A DNA stretch of 64,000 bases from Streptomyces sp. cf386 (GTDB lineage Bacteria > Actinomycetota > Actinomycetes > Streptomycetales > Streptomycetaceae): assembly GCF_900103585.1 (NCBI RefSeq), contig NZ_FNHV01000033.1, positions 21,746 through 85,745 on the forward strand, in the 5' to 3' direction. The stretch's first letter is position 1; every line of letters starts with the position of its first letter. The notes under the pieces are model-generated. The model was not told the origin of the DNA and did no database searches. It saw nothing but the letters and a program-made list of their open reading frames with translations. A program made the position numbers and the translations under genes. Shown piece by piece: positions 1 through 8,569 of the stretch.

Positions 1-298
1 GCATCCGCGCGGGTCGCCCGAGCAGCGTCGTGTCCGTGGTGCAGCCGGAGACGTCCCGCAGTACCCGTGGGGTGACGAAGACCCGGTCGAAGGCCGCCCG
101 GTTGGCCGCGAGGGTCAGCTCGCGGCCACTGCCGCCGGCGACGAAGTCCCACACGTCGCGGGGCAGTACGGCCGCCGCGGCCCGCTCGACGTCGTCCAGG
201 TCGCGCAACTCCCGCGGACCGGGCGGTGGTGCGTCGAGGGCGTGGGGCGCCCCCGGAGCCTGCGCCCCGCCCGGCCCGCCCCCGTCAGTGCTCGGCAC
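1..298 (-). CDS. hmo: 4-hydroxymandelate oxidase, N-terminal part (cut by window edge)
   Basis: The reading frame is open from a GTG at 298 to the window edge, giving the first 99 residues. After a Gly/Pro-rich start comes RELRDLDDVERAAAAVLP and then WDFVAGGSGRELTLAAN, which is the N-terminal signature of FMN-dependent alpha-hydroxy-acid oxidases (lactate/glycolate oxidase family). In Hpg pathways this enzyme oxidises 4-hydroxymandelate to 4-hydroxybenzoylformate. The GTG lies inside the last codons of the upstream hmaS (14-bp overlap), so the two are translationally coupled. Assignment to Hmo rather than another family member rests on the adjacent hmaS. The catalytic His and FMN-binding residues lie outside the window. 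Confidence 0.85.
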   Translation of the reverse strand, partial: MPSTDGGGPGGAQAPGAPHALDAPPPGPRELRDLDDVERAAAAVLPRDVWDFVAGGSGRELTLAANRAAFDRVFVTPRVLRDVSGCTTDTTLLGRPARM

Positions 299-1367
299 GC
301 CGCCCCGCCCGCTCCAGCTCCACGGCCTCGTACAGGGCCTTGATGTTGGAGCTGCCGAACGTCCGCGCTCCCCGGCGCTCGATGACCTCGTGGAAGAGGG
401 TGCGGCGCGGGTGCGTGGACGCGGTGAAGACCTGGAAGAGCTGGCCGCCGTGGTCCTCGTCGACCAGGAGGTTCGTCGACCGCAGGTCCTCCAGGGTGTG
501 CGCCTGGAGGCCTATCCGCTCGCCCAGCAGGTCGTAGTACGTCCCCGGAGTGCTGAGGAACGCGATGCCGCGCGCCGAGAGCGCCCGCACCGAGCGGACG
601 GCGTCGTCGCTGGAGAACGCCAGGTGCTGGACGCCCGGACCGTGATGGCTCTTCAGGAACTCGTCGATCTGCCCCGGCTGCGCCTCGGGGTCGGGCTCGA
701 TGAGCGTCAGGGTGACCGCCTCCGACACGGCGCTCTGCACGACCTTGGACTCCATCGCCTGGGCGCCGACGACGATGCGCTCTTCGTAGATCTCCCGGAA
801 GCCGAAGGCCTGTTGGTAGAACCGGGACGTGTGGTCGAGCTCGCCCGCGTCGAGGCACACCGCGAGGTGGTCGACGTCCAGGAGCCCCACCTCGCCGCCG
901 GAGGTGTCCGCCGCGCCCGGGACCGGCACGAACCCGGCCGGCAGCCCCGGACCTTCCCCGGAAGCCCGCTCCACGAGGGTGTGCACCACGTCGCCGAACC
1001 CCGAGACGGCGGCCGTGACACGCGGCCCGGCGCCCTCGTGCCGGGTGGGCCGGCGCACCGGCTGCGCCCCGCCCTCCACCGCGGCGGCGAAGGCCGCGGA
1101 CACGTCGGCGGTGCGCAGGGCGAGGTCGGCGACGCCGTCGCCGTGCGTGGCGACGTACGCGGACGCGGGGTGGTGTGCCGAGGTCGCTGCCGTGAGCACC
1201 AGGGTCGTCCGCCCCTGGCGCAGGGCGATGCCGCGGTGCTCGGCGAAGGAGCCGGTGCCGACGACCGTGAAGGCATAGCCGTCGACCCAGGCGGACACGG
1301 CCCGGTCGAGGTCGTCGACATACAACTCGACGTAATCGATGGCGAGATCGGTCAGTAAATCCGTCAT
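285..1367 (-). CDS. hmaS: 4-hydroxymandelate synthase (HPPD-like dioxygenase)
   Basis: A 360-aa non-haem Fe(II) dioxygenase of the HPPD/HmaS fold, with two VOC halves. It converts 4-hydroxyphenylpyruvate to 4-hydroxymandelate, the first committed step to Hpg. Visible metal-ligand contexts are VDHLAVCLD, GVQHLAFSSDD and FHEVIERRG near the C-terminus. The segments VTLTLIEPD, TFGSSNIKALYEAVELE and LLGERIGLQAH match what I remember of glycopeptide-cluster HmaS better than homogentisate-forming HPPD, and the length is that of HmaS (about 357) rather than HPPD (about 380). The start chosen is the ATG at 1367, preceded by GAGGAC; the frame stays open to 1544 but without family similarity. Neighbouring hmo, hpgT and tyrA support the assignment. 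Confidence 0.92.
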   Translation of the reverse strand: MTDLLTDLAIDYVELYVDDLDRAVSAWVDGYAFTVVGTGSFAEHRGIALRQGRTTLVLTAATSAHHPASAYVATHGDGVADLALRTADVSAAFAAAVEGGAQPVRRPTRHEGAGPRVTAAVSGFGDVVHTLVERASGEGPGLPAGFVPVPGAADTSGGEVGLLDVDHLAVCLDAGELDHTSRFYQQAFGFREIYEERIVVGAQAMESKVVQSAVSEAVTLTLIEPDPEAQPGQIDEFLKSHHGPGVQHLAFSSDDAVRSVRALSARGIAFLSTPGTYYDLLGERIGLQAHTLEDLRSTNLLVDEDHGGQLFQVFTASTHPRRTLFHEVIERRGARTFGSSNIKALYEAVELERAGRRAEH

Positions 1368-1558
1368 GAGAGTCCTCGTGCGGGGAGAGGGTGCGGATTC
1401 GAATTCCTCGGACCGCCGCCCGAATGCGCCACGCGGACTTGGCTGTTCCATTTCCGTGGGCGTCTTTACCGCCGGACGGCGAGGTCGAATACTTCTGATG
1501 CGGCCCCGATCGTACGGAGGTCGGCGGAATACCGCATCTGTCAAAATGAAGGACTCAG
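1368..1558. promoter_or_regulatory. divergent promoter region of the Hpg cassette
   Basis: This 191-bp gap separates hmaS-hmo (leftward) from hpgT-tyrA (rightward). It is less GC-rich than its surroundings, as expected of a back-to-back promoter region. I see no strong palindrome or confident -35/-10 pair. AAGGA at 1549-1553 is the ribosome-binding site of hpgT. Co-control of the two arms by a cluster regulator is an inference. Confidence 0.5.
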
Positions 1559-1561
1559 GTG

Positions 1562-2917
1562 ATGGAAATCCTGAATTCCGAGATCATTCGGGCCGAGTTG
1601 CCCGCGACCACCCTGCACGCCTCGCTCGGCGACGCGTCGATGGCGTCCATGAACCTGCTCAACGAGATCGCCGGCACCTACCCGAACGCGATCTCCTTCG
1701 CGGCGGGCCGCCCCTACGAGGGCTTCTACGACGTGTCACTGCTCCACGAGTACCTGCGGACCTTCTGTGACCACCTGCGCACCGAACGGGGGATGAGCGA
1801 GCCGCAGGTCGCCCGCACGCTCTTCCAGTACGGCGACACCAAGGGGATCATCGGCGACCTCGTGGCGCGCAGCCTCGCCGCGGACGAGGGCATCGAGGCC
1901 GACCCGGCGTCCGTCGTCGTCACCGTCGGCTGCCAGGAGGCGATGTTCCTGGTCCTGCGCGCCTTACGGGCGAACGACCGGGACGCGCTGCTCGCGCCGA
2001 GCCCGACCTACGTCGGCCTGACCGGGGCCGCGCTCCTCGCCGACCTGCCCGTCCTGCCCGTGCGCACCGGCACGGACGGCATCGACCTCGACGACCTCGC
2101 GGGGCGGCTGCACCGGGCACGTGCCGCCGGCCACCGCGTCCGCGCCTGCTACGTCACGCCCGACTTCGCCAACCCGGTCGGCGTGAGCATGTCCCTCGCC
2201 GACCGTCACCGGCTCCTCGAACTCGCCGCGGCCGAGGACCTGTTGCTCCTGGAGGACAACGCCTACGGACTGCTGAACGGTGCCGCCGAGCGACCGCCCA
2301 CGCTGAAAGCACTCGACCGGCACGAACGCGTCGTCTACCTGGGCTCGTTCGCCAAGACCGGGATGCCGGGCGCCCGCGTGGGCTACGTCGTGGCAGGGCA
2401 GCGGGTGAGCGGGGCGTCCGGCGACGGCACGCTGCTCGCCGACGAGTTGTCGAAGATCAAGAGCATGCTCACGGTCAACACGGCGCCCATCGCCCAAGCG
2501 GTCGTCGGCGGCAAACTGCTCGCCCACGGCTGCAGCATGGCCCGGGCCAACCGCCGGGAGACGGAGGTCTACCGCCGCAACCTGCGGCAGGTCCTCGACG
2601 GCCTCGACCGGCGCCTCGGCGGGCACCCCGAGGTCTCCTGGAACGCGCCGACGGGCGGCTTCTTCGTCGTGCTCACCGTCCCGTTCACCGTCGACGACGA
2701 GCTGCTCGCCCACGCGGCCCGGCAGCACGGCGTGCTCTTCACACCCATGCACCACTTCTACGGCTCCACCGCCGGGCATCACCAACTGCGCCTGTCCATC
2801 AGCACGTTGACGCCCGACCGGATCGAGGAAGGGCTGGACCGGCTGGCCGAGCTGATCGGCGAACGGCTGTCCGGGCGAGAAGGCGCGGGGGAGACCCTCC
2901 CGAGTGGTGCGCCGTGA
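1562..2917 (+). CDS. hpgT: 4-hydroxyphenylglycine aminotransferase (HpgT-type, PLP fold I)
   Basis: A 451-aa class I/II aminotransferase. In the Hpg pathway it transaminates 4-hydroxybenzoylformate to L-Hpg, often with tyrosine as amino donor, which regenerates 4-hydroxyphenylpyruvate. Visible are ISFAAGRPYEGFYDV near the N-terminus, the substrate/PLP segment YVTPDFANPVGVSMS, LLLLEDNAYG with the PLP-ring Asp, and SFAKTGMPGARVGY with the Schiff-base Lys at residue 265. ATG 1562 is 8 nt from AAGGA; the adjacent GTG at 1559 would be too close. Codon 135 (1964-1966) is a TTA leucine codon, suggesting dependence on the bldA tRNA. The stop overlaps the tyrA GTG by 4 bp. Confidence 0.9.
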   Translation: MEILNSEIIRAELPATTLHASLGDASMASMNLLNEIAGTYPNAISFAAGRPYEGFYDVSLLHEYLRTFCDHLRTERGMSEPQVARTLFQYGDTKGIIGDLVARSLAADEGIEADPASVVVTVGCQEAMFLVLRALRANDRDALLAPSPTYVGLTGAALLADLPVLPVRTGTDGIDLDDLAGRLHRARAAGHRVRACYVTPDFANPVGVSMSLADRHRLLELAAAEDLLLLEDNAYGLLNGAAERPPTLKALDRHERVVYLGSFAKTGMPGARVGYVVAGQRVSGASGDGTLLADELSKIKSMLTVNTAPIAQAVVGGKLLAHGCSMARANRRETEVYRRNLRQVLDGLDRRLGGHPEVSWNAPTGGFFVVLTVPFTVDDELLAHAARQHGVLFTPMHHFYGSTAGHHQLRLSISTLTPDRIEEGLDRLAELIGERLSGREGAGETLPSGAP

Positions 2918-3807
2918 CCATCCGCACGCTGGCAGTCGTCGGCACCGGCCTCATCGGCACCTCCGTGGCACTCGCGGCGAGCAGACAGCGCGTGACCGTC
3001 TACCTCGCGGACCGGGACGAGTCCGCCCTGCGCGCTGCGGAGGCCCGCGGCGCCGGCCGGTCCGAACCCCCGCCCCACCCCGTCGACCTGGCGGTCCTCG
3101 CGGTACCGCCCAGCCAGATCGCCCCGGTCCTGGCACAGGTGCAGTCACAGGGCCTCGCCCGCAGCTACACCGACGTGGCGAGTGTGAAGGCCCTCCCGCA
3201 ACGCGAGATCCTCGCCACCGCCCCCGACCCGTCCTCCTACGTCGGCGGCCACCCCATGGCGGGCCGCGAGCGCTCGGGCCCCCTCGCGGCCCGCGCGGAG
3301 CTGTTCCGGGACCGCCCCTGGGTGCTCACCCCCACGCGGTTCACCACCAAGCCCGCCTTCGACCGCGCCCTCGGACTGATCGCGCTGTGCGGCGGGGTAC
3401 CCCGTGTGATGCGGGCCCGCGCGCACGACGACGCGGTCGCCCTGACCTCCCACGCACCGCATCTGGTGGCCAGCCTGATGGCGGCGCGGCTGCGGGACGG
3501 CCCGGTACCGGCGGCCCGCCTCGCCGGGCAGGGACTGCGCGACGTGACCCGCATCGCGGGCGGTGACTCGCGCCTGTGGGGCGACATCGTGGAGTCCAAC
3601 GCCGCGGCCGTCGCGGACGTGCTCACCCGGCTCCAGGAGGAACTCGCCGGCGTGCTGGCCGCCCTGTACGACCTCGCCGAGCAGGACGGCGGCCCGGGTC
3701 CCGAGACCCGCGGCAAGAGCAGGCACACCCTCGTGGACCTGCTGGAGCGGGGCATCGCCGGGGTGGGTGAGCTGTCCGACGACCGGGCCGACGGCACCGA
3801 CCACTGA
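2914..3807 (+). CDS. tyrA: prephenate dehydrogenase (pathway-dedicated TyrA)
   Basis: A 297-aa NAD(P)-dependent prephenate dehydrogenase that supplies 4-hydroxyphenylpyruvate. The Rossmann motif VVGTGLIGTSVA is at residues 8-19. YVGGHPMAGRERSG, the TyrA substrate signature, follows at mid-protein, and an all-helical C-terminal domain contains LRDVTRIAGGDSRLWGDI. No ACT domain is visible, consistent with the short form that escapes tyrosine feedback in antibiotic clusters. It is translationally coupled to hpgT (GTGA overlap at 2914), so it is read as part of the Hpg cassette rather than as the primary-metabolism tyrA; that reading is an inference from position. Confidence 0.9.
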   Translation: MTIRTLAVVGTGLIGTSVALAASRQRVTVYLADRDESALRAAEARGAGRSEPPPHPVDLAVLAVPPSQIAPVLAQVQSQGLARSYTDVASVKALPQREILATAPDPSSYVGGHPMAGRERSGPLAARAELFRDRPWVLTPTRFTTKPAFDRALGLIALCGGVPRVMRARAHDDAVALTSHAPHLVASLMAARLRDGPVPAARLAGQGLRDVTRIAGGDSRLWGDIVESNAAAVADVLTRLQEELAGVLAALYDLAEQDGGPGPETRGKSRHTLVDLLERGIAGVGELSDDRADGTDH

Positions 3808-3925
3808 CAGGGGACGACGCGGGCCGCGGTTCTGTGGCATGTGCGCGACGGGTGCGCAAGGAGCCTGTATCCGAGGCGTCTGTTGTGTCCGCGCTGTGAC
3901 CGCCGCCCGCGTAGAACTTGGCCCC

Positions 3926-4492
3926 ATGCCCACTACTCACAAACGAACCGTTTCCACAGTGCTCGCGGTATCCGCGCTGCTCACCGCCGCACTCCTCACC
4001 GGCTGTTCCGACGACGGCTCGTCGTCGAACGAGGCCGCGGGCCCCGCCGGCGCCGAGGCCTCACCGACCAGCCCGCAGGACCAGGCCCTGGCCTTCTCGA
4101 AATGCATGCGGGACAACGGCGTGGCCGCCTTCCCCGACCCGGAGCCCGGCGGCGGTCTGGCACTCAGCCCGGACAGCGGCATCGACCCCAACTCGGCCGA
4201 GTTCCAGCAGGCGTTACAGGCCTGCCGCGACAAGATGCCCCAGGGCGAGGTCGGCGGCGGCGGTGCCGGCGGCGGCGCGCTCGACTCCACGAAGGTCGCC
4301 GCCTGGGCGAAGTGCATGCGGGAGAACGGCCTGCCGGACCTGCCCGACCCGGAGATCAACGGCGGCAACATGAGCATCGACTTCGGGGGCAGCGGTATCA
4401 ACCCCGGCGGCGAGGAGTTCCAGAAGGCGAGGATGGCCTGCCAGGACAAGTGGCCCGGCGGTGGTCTCACCGGCTCGGGCGGTGGCCAGTGA
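3926..4492 (+). CDS. two-repeat cysteine lipoprotein, first gene of an export operon
   Basis: A 188-aa predicted lipoprotein: the signal peptide ends in LLTGC at about residue 25. The mature part is an internal duplication of a 50-60 aa unit, KCMRDNGVAAFPDPEP ... QACRDKMP and KCMRENGLPDLPDPEI ... MACQDKWP, each with two cysteines that could form a disulphide; a Gly-rich linker separates them. Such proteins commonly precede MacAB-like operons in actinobacteria, but their role is not known to me. The start is ATG 3926 because it gives the signal peptide; no Shine-Dalgarno is visible, and TAGAAC about 10 nt upstream suggests a leaderless or short-leader transcript. A TTA codon lies at 4214. The stop overlaps the next GTG by 4 bp. 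Confidence 0.8.
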   Translation: MPTTHKRTVSTVLAVSALLTAALLTGCSDDGSSSNEAAGPAGAEASPTSPQDQALAFSKCMRDNGVAAFPDPEPGGGLALSPDSGIDPNSAEFQQALQACRDKMPQGEVGGGGAGGGALDSTKVAAWAKCMRENGLPDLPDPEINGGNMSIDFGGSGINPGGEEFQKARMACQDKWPGGGLTGSGGGQ

Positions 4493-5904
4493 CCGCACCC
4501 GACGAGACCCGCGAGCGGGAACACGACGCGGACACCGAGGCGCCGCACCCGAACGGTGCCCCCGGCCCCCTGGGCCCCGCGGGCACCGACGGCGCCCCGG
4601 ACTCCTCGGTGGCGCTGGAACTGCGCAAGCCGGGCGAGGTGTCACCGCCGAACGCCGGGGACCTGGAGGCGAGGCCCACGACCACACCGGACGTGGGCTC
4701 CCGCCCCGGGCCCCTCGACACCGCCGTACCGGAAACCGCCCCGGCCCGGACGGACGGCGACGACCCCTCCGCCTCCACGGGTTCCCGACGGCGCCGCCCC
4801 CTGCGCATGGCGGGGCTGGTCGTGCTGGCGATCGCGGTGGTCGCCGGAGCCGGGGCGGCGAGCGCCGGGGTCCTCGGCGGCGACGGCGGCGGCACGGACC
4901 GGACCGCGCCCGACGCCCCGCCGAACACCACCGAGGTGAAGCGCACGACGCTCACCCGCAGCGAGACCGTGGACGGCACCCTGGGCCACGGCGACGTGTC
5001 GGCCGTACAGGCACCGGCCGGCCGGCAGGGCGGCGGGGGAGGAGTCGTCACCTGGGTGCCCGCTGACGGCGATGTCATCGAACGGGGCGATGCCGTCTAC
5101 CGGGTCGCGGAGGAGAAGGTCCCGCTCCTGTACGGCTCGCTCCCCCTCTACCGGCAGATGGAGGAGGGCACCGAGGGCGCCGACGTGCGGATGCTGGAGA
5201 AGAACCTCGCAGCGCTCGGCTACTCGGGCTTCACCGTCGACGACGAGTACACCTCCGGCACCGCCGACGCCGTACGCGACTGGCAGGACGACCTGGGCCG
5301 CGAGGAGACCGGCACCGTACGGCCCGGCGACGCCGTGATCGCCGACGGTCCCCGCCGGGTCGCGGACGTGAAGGCGGTGCCCGGGGCGCCGCTCAGCGGT
5401 GCCGTGCTGACCTGGACCGGCACCGAGCGCGTCGTCAGCGTCGATCTCGACGCGCAGTACGAGGACCTGGTCCGCAAGGGCACCAAGGCCACGGTCACCC
5501 TGCCCGACGACACCACCGTGCAGGCCGAGGTCACCGACATCGGCACCCCGACCACCGGCCAGGACGCCGCCGGGTCCGGCGGAGGCTCGGGCAACGGCGG
5601 TTCCGGCGACGCCGACAAGGCCACCCTGCCCGTCGAGTTGAAGGTGGCCGCCCAGAAGGAGCTCGGCCGCTACCAGGCCGCCGCCGTCGACGTCTCCCTG
5701 AAGGCGGAGACCCGCGAGAACGTCCTCGTGGTCCCCATCAACGCCCTGGTGGCACGACAGGGCGGAGGCTACGCCGTGGACGTCGTCGGACCCGACGGCG
5801 AGGTGCGGCCGACGCGGGTCGAGGTCGGCATGTTCGCCGACAGCATGGTCGAGATCTCCGGCAAGGGCATCGCGGACGGCACGGTCGTGGGGGTGCCCAG
5901 GTGA
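4489..5904 (+). CDS. membrane-fusion-like protein with peptidoglycan-binding domain (HlyD/MacA type)
   Basis: A 471-aa protein with a long charged cytoplasmic N-terminus (about 100 aa, Pro/Asp-rich) and one membrane segment (MAGLVVLAIAVVAGAGAA, about residues 104-121). The extracytoplasmic part begins with lipoyl/HlyD-like strands (VTWVPADGDVIERGDAVYRV). A peptidoglycan-binding-1 motif (MEEGTEGADVRMLEKNLAAL ... FTVDDEYTSGTADAVRDWQ) follows, and beta-barrel segments end in VEVGMFADSMVEISGKG. It probably bridges the ABC permease and the cell wall. It starts at GTG 4489 within the lipoprotein stop and ends in a GTGA overlap with the ATPase gene. The frame is open back to 3841, but without coding resemblance. 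Confidence 0.82.
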   Translation: MTAPDETREREHDADTEAPHPNGAPGPLGPAGTDGAPDSSVALELRKPGEVSPPNAGDLEARPTTTPDVGSRPGPLDTAVPETAPARTDGDDPSASTGSRRRRPLRMAGLVVLAIAVVAGAGAASAGVLGGDGGGTDRTAPDAPPNTTEVKRTTLTRSETVDGTLGHGDVSAVQAPAGRQGGGGGVVTWVPADGDVIERGDAVYRVAEEKVPLLYGSLPLYRQMEEGTEGADVRMLEKNLAALGYSGFTVDDEYTSGTADAVRDWQDDLGREETGTVRPGDAVIADGPRRVADVKAVPGAPLSGAVLTWTGTERVVSVDLDAQYEDLVRKGTKATVTLPDDTTVQAEVTDIGTPTTGQDAAGSGGGSGNGGSGDADKATLPVELKVAAQKELGRYQAAAVDVSLKAETRENVLVVPINALVARQGGGYAVDVVGPDGEVRPTRVEVGMFADSMVEISGKGIADGTVVGVPR

Positions 5905-6635
5905 CCGTGACCGCGGGCCCGGTGGTCGAACTCGCCGGGGTCTCCAAGACGTACGGCGACGTCCGCGCCCTGAGGGACGCCGACCTCGTCATCCACCGCG
6001 GCGAACTGCTCGCCGTCGTGGGCCCGTCCGGCTCCGGCAAGTCCACGATGCTCAACATCATGGGCACCCTCGACAGACCCTCCACCGGCACCGTCCGCAT
6101 CGACGGACACGACGTGGCCCGCCTCACCGACCGGGAGCTGTCCGCGCTGCGCGCCCAGGCGATCGGGTTCGTCTTCCAGCAGTTCCATCTCGCCCCCGGC
6201 GTACCGGCGCTGGACTCCGTCTCGGACGGGCTGCTCTACAGCGGCCGTTCCCGAGCCGAGCGGCGCCGGCTCGCCGAACGCGCCCTGCGCAGGGTGGGGT
6301 TGGGGCACCGTCTGCACCATCAGCCGCACCAGCTCTCCGGCGGCGAGAAGCAGCGGGTGGCCATCGCCCGCGCGGTGCTCGGCGATCCACCGCTGCTGCT
6401 CGCCGACGAGCCCACCGGCGCGCTCGACTCGCGCTCCGGCGCCGTCGTGCTCGACCTGCTCCACGAACTGCACCGGGCGGGCACCACGGTGGTCGTGATC
6501 ACCCACGACCGGGACATCGCCGCCGCACTGCCGCGCGAGGTGCGGATCAAGGACGGCGGCATCGAGTACGACACCGCGCGCGGGCGCCCGGACGGGACGC
6601 CCGCGACCGCTGTCCTGGAGGAGGCCACGCGATGA
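5901..6635 (+). CDS. MacB/LolD-type ABC transporter ATPase
   Basis: A 244-aa nucleotide-binding subunit. Walker A is GPSGSGKST (about residues 37-45), the Q-loop region is FVFQQFHLAPG, the signature is LSGGEKQRVAIARA, Walker B is LLLADEPTGALD and the H-loop is VVVITHDRD. LSGGEKQ with a short insert-free domain is typical of the FtsE/LolD/MacB group that powers FtsX-like permeases. It partners the next gene and probably drives export or extraction of an envelope-targeted compound. It overlaps its neighbours by 4 bp on both sides. A link to the Hpg peptide locus (self-resistance or export) is possible from position only. Confidence 0.9.
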   Translation: MTVTAGPVVELAGVSKTYGDVRALRDADLVIHRGELLAVVGPSGSGKSTMLNIMGTLDRPSTGTVRIDGHDVARLTDRELSALRAQAIGFVFQQFHLAPGVPALDSVSDGLLYSGRSRAERRRLAERALRRVGLGHRLHHQPHQLSGGEKQRVAIARAVLGDPPLLLADEPTGALDSRSGAVVLDLLHELHRAGTTVVVITHDRDIAAALPREVRIKDGGIEYDTARGRPDGTPATAVLEEATR

Positions 6636-7879
6636 GCCTGACGACGGCACGCGCGCCGCAGGGCCCGCCCGACTCCGCCGCACGCCCCCGCCCGAAGCCC
6701 GCCCGGCTCGGCCCCGCCGATGTGCTGCGGGTCGGCGGATCCGGACTGCGTTCGAGGCCGCTGCGGGTGTTCCTGTCGGCCCTCGGCATCGCGATCGGCA
6801 TCGCCGCCATGGTCGGCGTGGTCGGCATCTCCACGTCGAGTACGGAGGACCTCGACCGGCGGCTCGCGGCGCTCGGCACCAATCTGCTCACGGTCACCGC
6901 GGGCCAGTCCTTCTCGGGCGGCGCCGCCCATCTGCCCGACGAGGCCGTCGACATGATCGGCAACATCGACGGCGTCACGGCGGTGTCCGCCGTCGGCCGG
7001 ACCGACGCCAAGGTCTACCGCAACGACCGCGTCCCCAAGCAGGAGACCGGCGGCCTCACCGTGTCCGCGGCCCGCACGGACCTGCCGCGCAGTGCGGGCG
7101 TGGAGGTCGTCGACGGCCGCTGGCTGAACGCCGCCAACGCGCGGTATCCCGCCGTCGTCCTCGGCCCCAAGGCCGCCGAGCAGCTCGGGGTGTTCCGGGC
7201 CGGCGCCGACACCAGGGTGTGGATCGGCGAGCAGTGGTTCACCGTGGTGGGCCTGCTCGCCCCCAACGACCTGGTGCCCGAGCTGGACTCCGCCGCCCTG
7301 GTCGGCTGGCCGGTCGCGGAGGAGCACCTGGGCTTCGACGGCTATCCGACGACCGTCTACACCCGCACCGAGGAGTGGGCCGTGACCGACGTCCAGTCCG
7401 TCCTCGGCCCCACCGCCAACCCGGAGAACCCCGGCGAGGCCAATGTGTCGCGGCCCTCGGACGCCCTCGCGGCGAAGGAGGCCACCGACGAGACGCTGAG
7501 CGGTCTGCTCCTCGGGCTCGGCGCGGTCGCCCTGCTCGTCGGCGGGGTCGGCGTCGCCAACACGATGGTCATCTCCGTGCTGGAGCGCCGCTCCGAGATC
7601 GGCCTGCGCCGCTCCCTCGGCGCGACGCGGGGGCAGATCCGTAGCCAGTTCCTGTGCGAGGCCCTGCTGTTGTCCGCGCTCGGCGGCCTGGGCGGCGTCC
7701 TCCTCGGCATCGCCGTCACCTCCGGATACGCCGCCTACCAGGGCTGGCCCTCGGTGGTGCCGACCTGGGCGATGGCGGGCGGCGTCGGGGCGACCCTCGT
7801 CATCGGCGGCCTGGCCGGGTTCTACCCCGCCGTCCGCGCCGCCCGGCTGCCGCCCACGGAGGCGCTGGCCACCACCTGA
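6632..7879 (+). CDS. MacB/FtsX-type ABC transporter permease
   Basis: A 415-aa permease with four predicted membrane helices: one at about residues 48-66 (FLSALGIAIGIAAMVGVVGI) and three in the C-terminal third (LLLGLGAVALLVGGVGVANT, LLLSALGGLGGVLLGIAV, GGVGATLVIGGLAGFYPA). The extracytoplasmic MacB-PCD domain lies between helices 1 and 2. The FtsX signature VLERRSEIGLRRSLGATRGQI is present. It forms a transporter with the preceding ATPase and fusion protein. It is the last gene of the operon; about 140 bp without a gene follow. Confidence 0.9.
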   Translation: MSLTTARAPQGPPDSAARPRPKPARLGPADVLRVGGSGLRSRPLRVFLSALGIAIGIAAMVGVVGISTSSTEDLDRRLAALGTNLLTVTAGQSFSGGAAHLPDEAVDMIGNIDGVTAVSAVGRTDAKVYRNDRVPKQETGGLTVSAARTDLPRSAGVEVVDGRWLNAANARYPAVVLGPKAAEQLGVFRAGADTRVWIGEQWFTVVGLLAPNDLVPELDSAALVGWPVAEEHLGFDGYPTTVYTRTEEWAVTDVQSVLGPTANPENPGEANVSRPSDALAAKEATDETLSGLLLGLGAVALLVGGVGVANTMVISVLERRSEIGLRRSLGATRGQIRSQFLCEALLLSALGGLGGVLLGIAVTSGYAAYQGWPSVVPTWAMAGGVGATLVIGGLAGFYPAVRAARLPPTEALATT

Positions 7880-8020
7880 CCCCGCGCCCCCGGTACCGCG
7901 GTGTCCTCTCCGCCTCCATCCCCCGTCGGCGGCGAGGGCACCGCTCAGCCATGCCCGCGCACCCGCGCCGGCCCGCTCGCGCCCCGCCTGGACAGCCGCC
8001 CCTTCCCCTACGCTCACCGC

Positions 8021-8527
8021 ATGGCAGAGCAATCAGCGAAGGCCGGTGACGACGCCCTGTTCCAGCTGCTCGGTCAGCAACGGATCGGCACGCTCGTGAC
8101 CCTCAAGCGCGACGGCCGCCCCCAGTTGTCGAACGTCGGCTACGCCTACGACCCGGAGGCACGCCTGATCCGGCTCATGGTCACCTACAACCGGGCCAAG
8201 ACCCGCAACCTGCGCCGCGATCCACGAGCCAGCTTCCTCGTCACCAGCCCCAACGGCTACGCCTACATGATCGCCGAGGGCCAGGCGGAGCTGACGCCCA
8301 TCACCACGGACCCGCACGACGTGGTCGCCGACGAACTCATCGAGGTCTTCCGCGGATTCCAGGGCGAACACCCCGACTGGAACGGTTTCCGGGCCGCCAT
8401 GGTCGCCGAACGGCGCCTGGTCGTCAGGCTTCCCGTGGACCGCGTCTACGGGGCGGCCGGCCGCCGCCTGAGCGGCCCCCGCAACACCTCCGCCCCGGCC
8501 GGCGGGCTGACGCTCGGCACGGCCTGA
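8021..8527 (+). CDS. pyridoxamine-5'-phosphate-oxidase-like flavin/F420-binding protein
   Basis: A 168-aa split-barrel protein (PNPOx-like, TIGR03618 type): FQLLGQQRIGTLVTLKRDGRPQLS at the N-terminus, AYDPEARLIRLMVTYNRAKTRNLRRDPRASFLVT in the barrel, and a VVRLPVDRVYG tail. Family members bind FMN or coenzyme F420 and act as small oxidoreductases; the substrate is unknown. The start is ATG 8021. It has no Shine-Dalgarno but a TACGCT hexamer six nucleotides upstream, the usual layout of a leaderless Streptomyces transcript. The frame is open from 7901, but that part is not conserved-looking. Confidence 0.85.
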   Translation: MAEQSAKAGDDALFQLLGQQRIGTLVTLKRDGRPQLSNVGYAYDPEARLIRLMVTYNRAKTRNLRRDPRASFLVTSPNGYAYMIAEGQAELTPITTDPHDVVADELIEVFRGFQGEHPDWNGFRAAMVAERRLVVRLPVDRVYGAAGRRLSGPRNTSAPAGGLTLGTA

Positions 8528-8569
8528 GCGGGCTGCCGCCGATACGGAGCGGGGCGCCTCGCAGGCGGC

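Noticed and set aside
285..1367. Primary-metabolism HPPD (homogentisate pathway)
   Set aside because: Length, C-terminal motifs and the neighbouring hmo/hpgT/tyrA favour hydroxymandelate synthase.
3841..4488. Longer N-terminus for the fusion protein (frame open from 3841)
   Set aside because: The upstream part is an antifunctional Arg-rich shadow of the lipoprotein gene; the GTG at 4489 makes a normal 4-bp overlap.
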